A stretch of 64,000 nt of DNA from positions 1,054,001-1,118,000 of the forward strand of contig CP017948.1 in NCBI GenBank assembly GCA_002838185.1, read 5' to 3'. A program made the position numbers and the translations under genes. This document shows, one piece after another, positions 55,834 to 63,633 of this stretch (positions within the stretch are counted from its first letter, which is position 1; every line of letters starts with the position of its first letter). Under the pieces are notes generated by a model, which searched no databases, was not told where the DNA came from, and saw only the letters and a list, made by a program, of their open reading frames with translations. The stretch is from Tenericutes bacterium MO-XQ. Its GTDB lineage: Bacteria; Bacillota_I; Bacilli_A; Acholeplasmatales; Acholeplasmataceae.

Positions 55834-56322
55834 TTAGTGAGATCTTCCTAAAGTAAAGAAGAAATCTGAAAGTCTATTGACATATTTTAATGTATATGGG
55901 TTTATCTTTTTATGACTATCTAGCTCTACAAGTACACGTTCTAATGCTCTAGATTTTACTCTACACATATTAAGCCAAGCTTGAGCTGGATTTTCATCTA
56001 GTTGTATAAATTTAGTCAACTTTTCTAGTTTTTCATCCATTGAATCGATTTCGTTTTCAAGAAAATCAACGTCTTTTTCAAACACTTTACATTGATTAAT
56101 ATCATCAAGTGCAATCTCATAAGCCATTTGATAAAAAGTGTAATGAATTTGATCTAATATTTCTAAAGTTTTTTGGTCATTGATGTGTTGTTTTGCTACC
56201 AAAATGGTTGCCATCACTTCATCAATTTGTCCGTTAACTTCAATATGTAAATCATTTTTCTTAACTCTTCTTACAAGTAGATCCGTTTCACCAGAATCTC
56301 CTTTTTTTGTATAGATTTTCAT
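55834..56322 (-). CDS. ATP:cob(I)alamin adenosyltransferase, PduO type
   Basis: A 162-residue PduO-type adenosyltransferase: start MKIYTKKGDSGETDLL (ATP-binding loop), CRVKSRALERVLVEL helix with the catalytic Arg region and YVNRLSDFFFTLGR near the C-terminus. It makes adenosylcobalamin, the cofactor of OraSE encoded just downstream on the same strand. AGGAGGTTTC precedes the ATG, eight bases after rnjA. The IS1182-type element now lies between it and ord. Confidence 0.93.
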   Translation of the reverse strand: MKIYTKKGDSGETDLLVRRVKKNDLHIEVNGQIDEVMATILVAKQHINDQKTLEILDQIHYTFYQMAYEIALDDINQCKVFEKDVDFLENEIDSMDEKLEKLTKFIQLDENPAQAWLNMCRVKSRALERVLVELDSHKKINPYTLKYVNRLSDFFFTLGRSH

Positions 56323-56330
56323 GAAACCTC

Positions 56331-58004
56331 CTATAACTCAGTTGATATAATAACTGGAATTGTAATTGGACTTCTTCTAATTTCTTGATAGATATAACGA
56401 TTGATATCATTTCTCACATCACGTTTAAACTCATTCCAATTGATATATTTACCATTTAAATGTTTTTCACTTGTCTTATAGAATAATTCTTTAACTTTTG
56501 CTAAAATTTCTTCTGATTCTTGTACATAAACAAAACCTTTAGTTACAATCTCAACTTCACCAAGAATCTTCTTTTGTTTTGGAGATACATGGGCAACAAT
56601 TAATAATGCACCATCTTCTGCTAAAAGTTCACGATCTTTCATGACATAATCGTTAACATCACCAACAGCTGTTCCATCAATTAATATATCACCAACTGTG
56701 ATTTCGTTCTTAGATACAAAAGCATCTTTATCTTTAATGTTTAAAACATCACCATTATCTAAAATAAAGACTTCTTCAGGATCATAACCGATTTCAACTG
56801 CCAACCTCTTTAAGCCATATTGATGACGATATTCACCAATGGTTGGAACCACATATTTTGGTTTTAGTAAGTTCATCATCATCTTTAATTCTTCACCTGT
56901 AGCATGTGCTGCAGTTAATAATCTTTTATCTATATTTTCGACTTTCGCATCACTACGATATAAGACATCTAGTGTTCTAGCAGCCATCTTTTCAGTACCT
57001 GGTACTGGAGGTGTCATTAAAATCACTGTATCTCTATCTGAAATATGAATGAGTCGATCTATTTTTTTACACATTCTTTGTAACATAAAGAATGGCTCAT
57101 GACGATTACCTGTAACTAAAGCTACAATATCTTTATCATCATTTTTATTTTTATCATCGATAAATTTTAAATTAATCAAACTTGATTTTGGAATATCTAA
57201 ATATCCATCACCAATCGCGATATCTACAATTCTTTGTGCTCTTCTACCAATAATCGCAATCTTTTTATGGTGAGAAAGACACATATCAACGACTCTTTGA
57301 ATTTTCTTCAAATCTGAAGAGAATAATGAGACGATGATTCTACCATCAGCATTCGCAAACACACTATTTAACTTGTGATCTAAGTTTTGATTAACGCCAC
57401 CATTTAAAATTAAAGTGGAGCCCAATGATTCCATCAATAAAGCTAATACGTTCTTTTCAGCTAACTCATTGATTTTTTTGAAATCTGTATGATATTGAAT
57501 ATGTCCACTTTGATCAAATGTAAAATCCGAAGTATAAACAATCACACCATCAAGTGTGTGAATTGCAATCCCTACAGATTCTGGTATTGAGTGCGTTGTA
57601 TTAAAAAAACTAACTCTAACGCCACCAAATTTAATAATACTGTTTTGAGATATGGTATTTAAAGTATAATCTTCTAAATTAAAATCTTCTTCTTTAAGTA
57701 AATCTTTAACAATTTGCATTGTAAAATTAGTTGCATAAACTGGAACATTTAAATCTCTTAAAATATGAGGAAGTGCACTGATATGATCTTCATGAGCATG
57801 CGACAAAAAAATGCCTTTAATACGGTCTTTAGCACGTATTAAGACTCTGTAATCTGGTATGATTTCATCCACCCCATATAACTCTGCACTTGGATACTTA
57901 ATCCCTGTGTCTAATATAAATAAATCTTTGTCAACATCGACGACATACATGTTTTTCCCATTCTCGCCGAGTCCACCTAAAGCAAAAAACCTAATTTGAC
58001 TCAA
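56331..58004 (-). CDS. rnjA: Ribonuclease J
   Basis: A 557-residue metallo-beta-lactamase/beta-CASP ribonuclease: ALGGLGENGKNMYVVD start, zinc motif HAHEDH (69-74), beta-CASP region and a C-terminal dimerisation domain. It does 5'-to-3' and endonucleolytic RNA decay and maturation. The start is TTG 58004, supported by GAAGGATG seven bases upstream. Promoter at 58054-58081. Confidence 0.95.
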   Translation of the reverse strand: MSQIRFFALGGLGENGKNMYVVDVDKDLFILDTGIKYPSAELYGVDEIIPDYRVLIRAKDRIKGIFLSHAHEDHISALPHILRDLNVPVYATNFTMQIVKDLLKEEDFNLEDYTLNTISQNSIIKFGGVRVSFFNTTHSIPESVGIAIHTLDGVIVYTSDFTFDQSGHIQYHTDFKKINELAEKNVLALLMESLGSTLILNGGVNQNLDHKLNSVFANADGRIIVSLFSSDLKKIQRVVDMCLSHHKKIAIIGRRAQRIVDIAIGDGYLDIPKSSLINLKFIDDKNKNDDKDIVALVTGNRHEPFFMLQRMCKKIDRLIHISDRDTVILMTPPVPGTEKMAARTLDVLYRSDAKVENIDKRLLTAAHATGEELKMMMNLLKPKYVVPTIGEYRHQYGLKRLAVEIGYDPEEVFILDNGDVLNIKDKDAFVSKNEITVGDILIDGTAVGDVNDYVMKDRELLAEDGALLIVAHVSPKQKKILGEVEIVTKGFVYVQESEEILAKVKELFYKTSEKHLNGKYINWNEFKRDVRNDINRYIYQEIRRSPITIPVIISTEL

Positions 58005-58053
58005 AATAACACATCCTTCATATAAAAACTAAGCAACGCTTTTTACTATATTT

Positions 58054-58081
58054 ATTATACCATTTTTTTCTAATATAACAA
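58054..58081 (-). promoter_or_regulatory. Promoter of rnjA
   Basis: Minus-strand -35 TTGTTA (58076-58081), 16-bp spacer, -10 TATAAT (58054-58059). Confidence 0.6.
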
Positions 58082-58128
58082 TGATTTTGTTTCGGTAATA
58101 TGATATGATGAATATAGGTGAAACATAT

Positions 58129-58713
58129 ATGATTAATTATCCAATTAAAAGAAAAAAACAAGAAAAAACAAATAATCGTGCAAATTTAGGAATGACCTTA
58201 GAAGGCGATATTGAATCTACAAATCAATATTACTTAAATGCAAATATAGCCGTCATTCATAAAAAACCTACTCCTATTCAAGTGGTTAACGTGAGTTATC
58301 CTGCACGTAATAAAGCAAAAATCGTTGAAGCTTATTACAAAACACCTTCAACAACTGATTTTAATGGACTTTATAAAGGTAGATACATCGATTTTGATGC
58401 GAAAGAAACAAACTCTAAAACATCGATGCCTTTAAAAAACATTCATTCACATCAAATCGAGCATTTAAGACATGTCGATAAACATGGTGGGATTGCTTTT
58501 TTAATCGTTCATTTTAAACAATTTGATGAATACTTCATCTTACCATCCCATGTTTTATTTAAATATTGGGATTTACAATATGACGAAAAAAAGGGACGGA
58601 AATCCATCCCTTATAGTGCTTTTAAAAACGAAGCATATCCAATTCAATTTAGCTATTCACCTAGATTAGATTATCTAAAGGTGATTGATACTTATTATTT
58701 TGCTAAAAAGTAA
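58129..58713 (+). CDS. recU: Holliday junction resolvase RecU
   Basis: A 194-residue RecU nuclease: NRANLGMTLEGDIESTNQYYL, the stalk region, and active-site residues in TDFNGLYKGRYIDFDAKETN (Asp, Glu-x-Lys). HLRHVDKHGGIAFLIVHF is typical. ATG 58129 follows AGGTGAAAC; the earlier ATG at 58105 lacks a site. Its end overlaps the convergent thiT gene by 19 bp. No pbp1 gene follows, unlike in Bacillus. Confidence 0.93.
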   Translation: MINYPIKRKKQEKTNNRANLGMTLEGDIESTNQYYLNANIAVIHKKPTPIQVVNVSYPARNKAKIVEAYYKTPSTTDFNGLYKGRYIDFDAKETNSKTSMPLKNIHSHQIEHLRHVDKHGGIAFLIVHFKQFDEYFILPSHVLFKYWDLQYDEKKGRKSIPYSAFKNEAYPIQFSYSPRLDYLKVIDTYYFAKK

Positions 58714-59387
58714 TCTCTATTGAGTATTTGTAATCGTTTATGAATAAGTAGGCCGATTACTAATGTTGTTGCTAAAGTAGTTGCAATATAAATGAAATTA
58801 TATCCTAAACTATAAAGCCATAATCGATTACCAACAAAAGCAAATAATCTAGTTGCAATATTAGGAGATTCTGCTCCTGATTCAACTTGACTAGACGCAT
58901 ATTCAATACTACTACTCCATAAAATAACACCACTGATTGTTGATGATGCAAGACGAATCAAGCTTACAAAGACGAATGCATATACAAACTGTACTTTTTG
59001 ATTGAGTCCATCTTTGAAAAGTCCTGATAAACCAAATGCCATAAATGGAATGATATAGTCAAATAGAATGAGTAAGAATATTCTAAATGCACCCCATGAT
59101 TCTCCAGTCCATCCCTCAAGCGTTATTCTTAGGGTTTCTAAATATACAATATAATCAACACCAAAGTTGTATAAAGCATAAATAAAACCAGAAATAAGTC
59201 CATATTTCAATCCAAACATCAATCCGATGAGGACAATTGGTAACATAGATAAGCCAAAGAACTTACCTCCAAACGGCATACTTAAGTTTAAACCTGGTAT
59301 GCTACTTAAAACAACATCCAAGACGATTGCAATTGCTAGTAGGTTTATCGTAGCAATCATCTTTTTCGTTTCAATACTTTGATTCAT
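58695..59387 (-). CDS. thiT: Thiamine ECF transporter S component (ThiT)
   Basis: A 230-residue membrane protein with six helices matching the YuaJ/ThiT family (FGGKFFGLSMLPIVLIGLMFGLKYGLISGFIYALYNFGVDYI, GWTGESWGAFRIFLLILFDYIIPFMAFGLSGLF). It binds thiamine outside and works with shared ECF ATPases not in this window. A TPP riboswitch with terminator lies directly upstream. AGGAGGAAAAG precedes the ATG. Confidence 0.94.
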   Translation of the reverse strand: MNQSIETKKMIATINLLAIAIVLDVVLSSIPGLNLSMPFGGKFFGLSMLPIVLIGLMFGLKYGLISGFIYALYNFGVDYIVYLETLRITLEGWTGESWGAFRIFLLILFDYIIPFMAFGLSGLFKDGLNQKVQFVYAFVFVSLIRLASSTISGVILWSSSIEYASSQVESGAESPNIATRLFAFVGNRLWLYSLGYNFIYIATTLATTLVIGLLIHKRLQILNRDYFLAK

Positions 59388-59404
59388 TTCTTTTCCTCCT
59401 TAGA

Positions 59405-59440
59405 AAAATAAAAAAATTTCTATGGATTACCAAAGAAATT
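59405..59440 (-). terminator. TPP-controlled terminator before thiT
   Basis: AATTTCT (59434-59440 on the minus strand) pairs with AGAAATT (59415-59421), followed by a U-rich run to 59405. It is the expression platform of the TPP riboswitch. Confidence 0.75.
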
Positions 59441-59469
59441 GATAGGTCGAAAGATTCTATATTTATCGA

Positions 59470-59552
59470 CTATCCCTCCGCTGGTATGATCCAGATCAGG
59501 TAATTCGGGTCGACTATTATTAGTCCTCTCAGCAAAGAGCTCCCCGTAGTGA
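59470..59552 (-). ncRNA. TPP riboswitch (THI element)
   Basis: The minus strand has CTACGGGGAGCT, TTTGCTGAGAGGA, GACCCGAATTACCTGATCTG (P4/P5 region) and GATCATACCAGCGGAGGGATAG, all diagnostic of the thiamine pyrophosphate aptamer. It should turn thiT off when TPP is plentiful. Confidence 0.96.
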
Positions 59553-59560
59553 TCACTTAA

Positions 59561-59589
59561 ATCATACCATATTCATAAGCCAAGTTCAA
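59561..59589 (-). promoter_or_regulatory. Promoter of the TPP-riboswitch transcript
   Basis: Minus-strand -35 TTGAAC (59584-59589), 17-bp spacer, -10 TATGAT (59561-59566). Confidence 0.65.
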
Positions 59590-59614
59590 CAAATAAGATA
59601 AGGAAGTGTTACAA

Positions 59615-60064
59615 ATGCCAAATGAAATTACAACTGCAATACTCGTTATGTTTGCACTACTACTCATCATCATGATTCCAAGTTTTAAAATTGTTAGAAA
59701 AAACGAAGTTATGTTTATAGAAAGATTTGGAAAGTTTCACCGAATGCTTGATCAGCCAGGCATATATTTTATTATGCCACTGATTGATAGAAACATAGAA
59801 ACTGTGTCTTTAGATGATATACATATCCATAAAAAAGTTAAATATAAAGAAAACGATCTGATAAAAACGGTTGAGATTGATTACGATATGCAAGTCTTTG
59901 ATCCGAAAACTTTTGTTTATGGTTCACTTGATGCTAAGGAAACAATCCATCAATATATTGTGGATTCTATAATTTCTGAAATAGATAAAGAAGAACTCAT
60001 TGAAGAAACCATTGATTATGCAGAAACTTATGGTTTTCATATAAGAAATCTTAATATAAAATAA
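59615..60064 (+). CDS. Short SPFH/band-7 domain membrane protein
   Basis: A 149-residue protein with one N-terminal membrane segment (6-24) and the first part of an SPFH domain (KIVRKNEVMFIERFGKFHRMLDQPGIYFIMPLIDRNIETVSL). It stops after the SPFH core, without the coiled coil of normal members such as the gene at 60961 (317 residues). It is either a natural short form or an old truncation. ATG 59615 follows AAGGAAGTG; GTG 59606 is the alternative. Confidence 0.7.
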   Translation: MPNEITTAILVMFALLLIIMIPSFKIVRKNEVMFIERFGKFHRMLDQPGIYFIMPLIDRNIETVSLDDIHIHKKVKYKENDLIKTVEIDYDMQVFDPKTFVYGSLDAKETIHQYIVDSIISEIDKEELIEETIDYAETYGFHIRNLNIK

Positions 60065-60079
60065 TTTTTTGTAATTTTA

Positions 60080-60108
60080 TTGTATTTTTTGTAATTTAGG
60101 TGTATAAT
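60080..60108 (+). promoter_or_regulatory. Promoter of the unknown-protein/NfeD/SPFH operon
   Basis: -35 TTGTAT (60080-60085), 17-bp spacer, -10 TATAAT (60103-60108). Confidence 0.65.
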
Positions 60109-60133
60109 ATGATTATCAAAGGAGTGATAACAT

Positions 60134-60508
60134 ATGGAAATTACATGGTTTAACGAAAAACCAAAAGATTGCATTGTAACCTTAGCTAAGGGAAATCTGA
60201 CATTGAATAAGCCTGCTACTACATTCTTTGAAACAGCTTATAGTGTCATGCTAGGTTACAACAAAGAGGATTTAAAAATTTTTATAAAGCCTTTGGATAA
60301 GGAACATGCGCTAAGACATGATATTCCAGATAATAATAAATATCGTATTACTGTAAAATCATCATATAGTCGTGTAACAAACAAAGCCTTTATGGATGAG
60401 GTCTCAGAAATGGCAAACATTGATCTATCTGAGGATGTCAAAAAATATAAAGCAACATGGCACGAGAAACAGCAGATATTGATCGTGGATTTGAAGGAGG
60501 AAGCTTAA
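60134..60508 (+). CDS. Unknown small cytoplasmic protein, first gene of NfeD/SPFH operon
   Basis: A 124-residue soluble protein with no signal or membrane segment; I do not recognise the family. It begins EITWFNEKPKDCIVTLAKGNLTLNKPATTFFETAYSVMLGY, mixed alpha/beta in look, with a Lys- and Glu-rich second half. AAAGGAGTGATAAC gives a very good ribosome site, and NfeD follows after 3 bp, so it is a real gene likely to act with the NfeD/SPFH pair. Confidence 0.65.
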   Translation: MEITWFNEKPKDCIVTLAKGNLTLNKPATTFFETAYSVMLGYNKEDLKIFIKPLDKEHALRHDIPDNNKYRITVKSSYSRVTNKAFMDEVSEMANIDLSEDVKKYKATWHEKQQILIVDLKEEA

Positions 60509-60511
60509 TAT

Positions 60512-60934
60512 ATGGAATGGTTAATTTGGGTTTGGTTAGGTATTTTTGTATTTGCCTTAGCTTTTGAGTTTGCGACTGCAGATATGGTAAGCATTTGGTT
60601 TTCATTAGGTGCGATTCCAAGTTTTATATTTGCGTTAATCGGTCTACCAGAATGGCTACAAATTGTATCATTTGTTGTTGTCACTACAGTATTATTCTTA
60701 TTCACTAGACCTATTGTAATGAAATACTTTAAAGTCAACGAGATTAAGACAAACGTTGATTCAGTCATTGGACAAGAAGGGTTTGTGACCTTTGACATTA
60801 CTCCTTCTACTGTTGGAACTGTTAAACTTAGATCTCAAGAATGGTCTGCAATCTCAGATGAGACTATTATTGTTGGTGAAAAAGTTAGAGTTTTAGATGT
60901 TGAAGGCGTTAAGCTTATTGTTAAAAAAATATAA
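60512..60934 (+). CDS. NfeD-like membrane protein
   Basis: A 140-residue NfeD protein of the short type: three membrane segments (3-25, 30-45, 48-66) then an OB-fold domain (DSVIGQEGFVTFDITPSTVGTVKLRSQEWSAISDETIIVGEKVRVLDVEGVKLIV). NfeD proteins pair with SPFH/stomatin proteins such as the one 26 bp downstream, and are thought to shape membrane microdomains. GGAGGAAGC ribosome site. Confidence 0.88.
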   Translation: MEWLIWVWLGIFVFALAFEFATADMVSIWFSLGAIPSFIFALIGLPEWLQIVSFVVVTTVLFLFTRPIVMKYFKVNEIKTNVDSVIGQEGFVTFDITPSTVGTVKLRSQEWSAISDETIIVGEKVRVLDVEGVKLIVKKI

Positions 60935-60960
60935 TATATAGATAAGAAAGAGGAAAACAT

Positions 60961-61914
60961 ATGAAATTATTAGATTTATTCATTTCACCTGTAATGTTAA
61001 GTCCTATCGGATTAACTTTACTTATCGTTGGCGGTATCTTATTATTAATTATCGCAGCTAGTTTTAGATTAGTTACACAAACGAAAAAATATGTTGTTGA
61101 ACGTCTAGGGGGATATTATACAACTTGGGGCGTAGGTATTCACTTCCTAGTTCCAATTATTGACCGTGTAGTTAGTGTTGTTTCATTGAAAGAACAAGTC
61201 AAAGACTTTGATCCACAACCTGTGATTACAAAAGATAATGTAACGATGCAAATTGATACAGTCGTATTCTTCTCAATCACAGATCCAAAAGCATATACAT
61301 ATGGAACTGAAAATCCAATGTTAGCAATTGAAAAGATTTCCGCAACTACTTTACGTAATATCATTGGTGATCTTGATTTAGACCAAACACTTACTTCAAG
61401 AGATCTAATTAACACTCAAATGAGACGTATCTTAGATGAAGCTACTGACCCATGGGGTATTAAAGTTAACCGTGTTGAAGTTAAGAACATTCTTCCACCA
61501 AAAGACATTCGTGATTCAATGGAAAAACAAATGCGTGCTGAACGTGAAAGACGTCAAACCATTTTGATTGCTGAAGGTCAAAAACGTGCAGAAATTCTTA
61601 AAGCTGAAGGTGAAGCTGAAGCTGTAATCTTAAGAGCAAACGCTGTTAAAGAACAAAAGATTAGAGAAGCTGAAGGTGAAGCTGAAGCGATTTATAAATT
61701 AAAAGAAGCTGAAGCATTAGGTATTAAGTTAATTAAAGATTCTAAACCTGATGAAGCTGTCTTAAAGATTAAAGGTTATGAAGCATTAGCTAAAGTTGCT
61801 GATGGACAATCAACTAAGATTGTTGTTCCAACAAACATTACTGATTTAGCATCATCAATTATGATGGCTGCTGAAATTGCTAAAGGCGATAAACCTAAAA
61901 AAGAAGTTAAATAA
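60961..61914 (+). CDS. SPFH/stomatin-prohibitin family membrane protein (QmcA type)
   Basis: A 317-residue protein with an N-terminal membrane anchor (13-35), an SPFH domain (QTKKYVVERLGGYYTTWGVGIHFLVPIIDRV to VEVKNILPPKDIRDSMEKQMRAERERR) and a coiled coil with repeated EAEGEAEA units (about 200-250). It should form ring-like membrane assemblies. NfeD is its partner. GC-richer codons are not seen; it fits the genome. The ISL3-type element begins about 10 bp after the stop. Confidence 0.92.
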   Translation: MKLLDLFISPVMLSPIGLTLLIVGGILLLIIAASFRLVTQTKKYVVERLGGYYTTWGVGIHFLVPIIDRVVSVVSLKEQVKDFDPQPVITKDNVTMQIDTVVFFSITDPKAYTYGTENPMLAIEKISATTLRNIIGDLDLDQTLTSRDLINTQMRRILDEATDPWGIKVNRVEVKNILPPKDIRDSMEKQMRAERERRQTILIAEGQKRAEILKAEGEAEAVILRANAVKEQKIREAEGEAEAIYKLKEAEALGIKLIKDSKPDEAVLKIKGYEALAKVADGQSTKIVVPTNITDLASSIMMAAEIAKGDKPKKEVK

Positions 61915-62011
61915 AACGGGCCTTTAAATAATAGTGTGGTAAACACTAAATAAGGCTTTCAATTATTGTATGGTCATACCGACCTTTCAAGAATCGTATG
62001 GTCAAAATCAA

Positions 62012-62038
62012 GGCAGATCCAATGGGTCTGCCTTTTTT
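62012..62038 (+). terminator. Terminator at the left end of the ISL3-type element
   Basis: GGCAGATCC (62012-62020) pairs with GGGTCTGCC (62024-62032) with one T-G pair, followed by T6. It stops transcription from the SPFH operon running antisense into the transposase. Confidence 0.8.
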
Positions 62039-62056
62039 CTGTCAACACTTATCTTT

Positions 62057-63352
62057 TTACATTTTTTTGATCGGAATATCTTTGTTAATACTATACATGA
62101 TTCTATTTTTGAGTCTTGTGAATTTTTTAATACCATTAGCAGTTTTAATTATTGTCTTGATTTTGTTATTGACGGATTCAATCGGACCATTTGAGATACG
62201 TCTACCATCATAAATTAAAAATGAATTTATGATTTCATCTTTCCAATTGATTAGTGTTTTCCCAAATATTCTCAGGCCTTTATGTGTGTGGTTTCTAAAT
62301 GCGTCAATCAACTGCTCTAGTTCATCTTGACATGATTCGTAATGTGCTGTTAAATTGAATTCTCTATACTTTTCTTTCAGTCTATAAGCACTTGTGAGTT
62401 CATCATCAATAGACAGCAGATAGTTCATAATATCAGATTTGTGCCAATAACTATTCAGCTTATGAATCTTAAATTTACCATCATAGATATCTTCATAGTT
62501 TTTCAAAAAGAAGTAATGAAACTTCTTTAACATGTAATAATACATATCGTCATGCTGTGGCCCACTTTTATATAGCCGGTATTTATTCATTACCTCTATT
62601 CTTATACGCTTTATAACTTCATTTAGTGTTCTAATTAAATGAAATGAATCAACGGCTATTTTAGCTTTAGGAAAAGCGACTTTAGCGACTTGCCTATAAG
62701 AGTCCCACATGTCCATAACGATGACTTCAACTCTTGATCTTTCACTGATTGATCGTCTTGAAAAGTAGTCTAATAGATAGTGTTTATGTCTAGTTGCTAG
62801 AACATCTATAATTTTTCTACTCATAAAATCATATAAAACACAAGCGTATTTATATTTGTTGACCTTTGCTGTGAAAAATTCATCTATATTCATGACTTTT
62901 GGAAGCATTCTGGGCTTTGCTTCTACATGTGTGTCAAAAAGATCAATTACCTTTTGTATGGATACATAATAACGTAGCGCTGCGTCTGTAAAGGTATGAT
63001 CATAACTTTTTAAGTAGTTAAGTATAGATACCTTAGTAAATAAACTTAAGTTCTCATTCTTGCTTGCTAGCGGATTAGATTCACTCAGTGTTTTTTGGCA
63101 AATCTTACATTGATATCTGTGTTGATGAAATCTTATAATACACTGTTGGTGTGTGAATATAGAATGTATAATCTTTCGATATTTATAACCTAGAAATTTA
63201 AGGTCTGTAGAACCGCATATAGAACACATAAGCTGTGTTCTTTTAAATTTCAACTCAATGATCAGCGTATCATTTAACTGCCTAGTTTCACATAATTCAA
63301 TGTGATGTCTATAAGCATTAAGATGTAAAATATCTATGGTATAATCATACAT
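62057..63352 (-). CDS. ISL3-family transposase
   Basis: A 431-residue transposase with the N-terminal zinc-finger-like cysteines of the family (MCSICGS, Cys43 and Cys46; QCKICQK, Cys82 and Cys85) and the DDE_Tnp_ISL3 domain: MNIDEFFTAKVNKYKYACVLYDF, KIAVDSFHLIRTLNEVIKRIR and the end block ISNGPIESVNNKIKTIIKTANG with the catalytic Glu. AAGGAGG lies before the ATG. Complete, so mobility is possible. Confidence 0.92.
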   Translation of the reverse strand: MYDYTIDILHLNAYRHHIELCETRQLNDTLIIELKFKRTQLMCSICGSTDLKFLGYKYRKIIHSIFTHQQCIIRFHQHRYQCKICQKTLSESNPLASKNENLSLFTKVSILNYLKSYDHTFTDAALRYYVSIQKVIDLFDTHVEAKPRMLPKVMNIDEFFTAKVNKYKYACVLYDFMSRKIIDVLATRHKHYLLDYFSRRSISERSRVEVIVMDMWDSYRQVAKVAFPKAKIAVDSFHLIRTLNEVIKRIRIEVMNKYRLYKSGPQHDDMYYYMLKKFHYFFLKNYEDIYDGKFKIHKLNSYWHKSDIMNYLLSIDDELTSAYRLKEKYREFNLTAHYESCQDELEQLIDAFRNHTHKGLRIFGKTLINWKDEIINSFLIYDGRRISNGPIESVNNKIKTIIKTANGIKKFTRLKNRIMYSINKDIPIKKM

Positions 63353-63389
63353 GAAAACCTCCTTAGCTTAAGTGTCAACAGTTACTTAT

Positions 63390-63418
63390 AGTATAAAGAG
63401 GTTTTCTTTTTTTAACAA
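63390..63418 (-). promoter_or_regulatory. Promoter of the ISL3-type transposase
   Basis: Minus-strand -35 TTGTTA (63413-63418), 17-bp spacer, -10 TATACT (63390-63395). Confidence 0.6.
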
Positions 63419-63513
63419 CTTCAAAAAATGCTTTAAATAATCTTATGGTATACCACACTATTATTTATAGCATATACTTTACCATACAATAATTTATACA
63501 TCTATTTATAATA

Positions 63514-63538
63514 GAGGCGATGTCATTCGCCTTTTTTT
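63514..63538 (+). terminator. Terminator right of the ISL3-type element
   Basis: AGGCGA (63515-63520) with TCGCCT (63527-63532) followed by T7. It may be the original terminator of the SPFH operon, now cut off by the insertion. Confidence 0.75.
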
Positions 63539-63618
63539 GTAAGCGTTTCAATTTTTTTTACAAAAAGACTTTACTTTTCAATTTTTTTTAATATAATGGA
63601 ATTAGGAAACCGATTTCT
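63536..63618 (+). promoter_or_regulatory. Promoter region with two LacI-type operator-like palindromes
   Basis: -35 TTTACT (63570-63575) and -10 TATAAT (63592-63597). Upstream lies TGTAAGCGTTTCAA (about 63539-63552) and over the transcription start AGGAAACCGATTTCT (63604-63618); both centre on CG and match 12 of 14 positions of the cre/LacI-family site. A TTTTTGTAA/TTACAAAAA inverted repeat also spans the first. This suggests sugar-linked repression. Confidence 0.45.
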
Positions 63619-63633
63619 TGAGGTGATGACGAC

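Larger units (their letters stand above)
61925..63494 (-). mobile_element. ISL3-family insertion sequence with iterated end motifs
   Basis: TAAATAATAGTGTGGTA at 61925-61941 is inverted at 63451-63467, and a second related pair, AATTATTGTATGGT at 61961-61974, is inverted at 63481-63494. The pairs would define overlapping elements of 1543 and 1534 bp, so exact ends are not settled. An intact ISL3-type transposase lies inside on the minus strand. No clear 8-bp target duplication was seen. Confidence 0.8.

Noticed and set aside
60438-60798. Minus-strand ORFs over the NfeD gene
   Set aside because: Shadow frames; the plus-strand operon has a promoter, ribosome sites and known domains.
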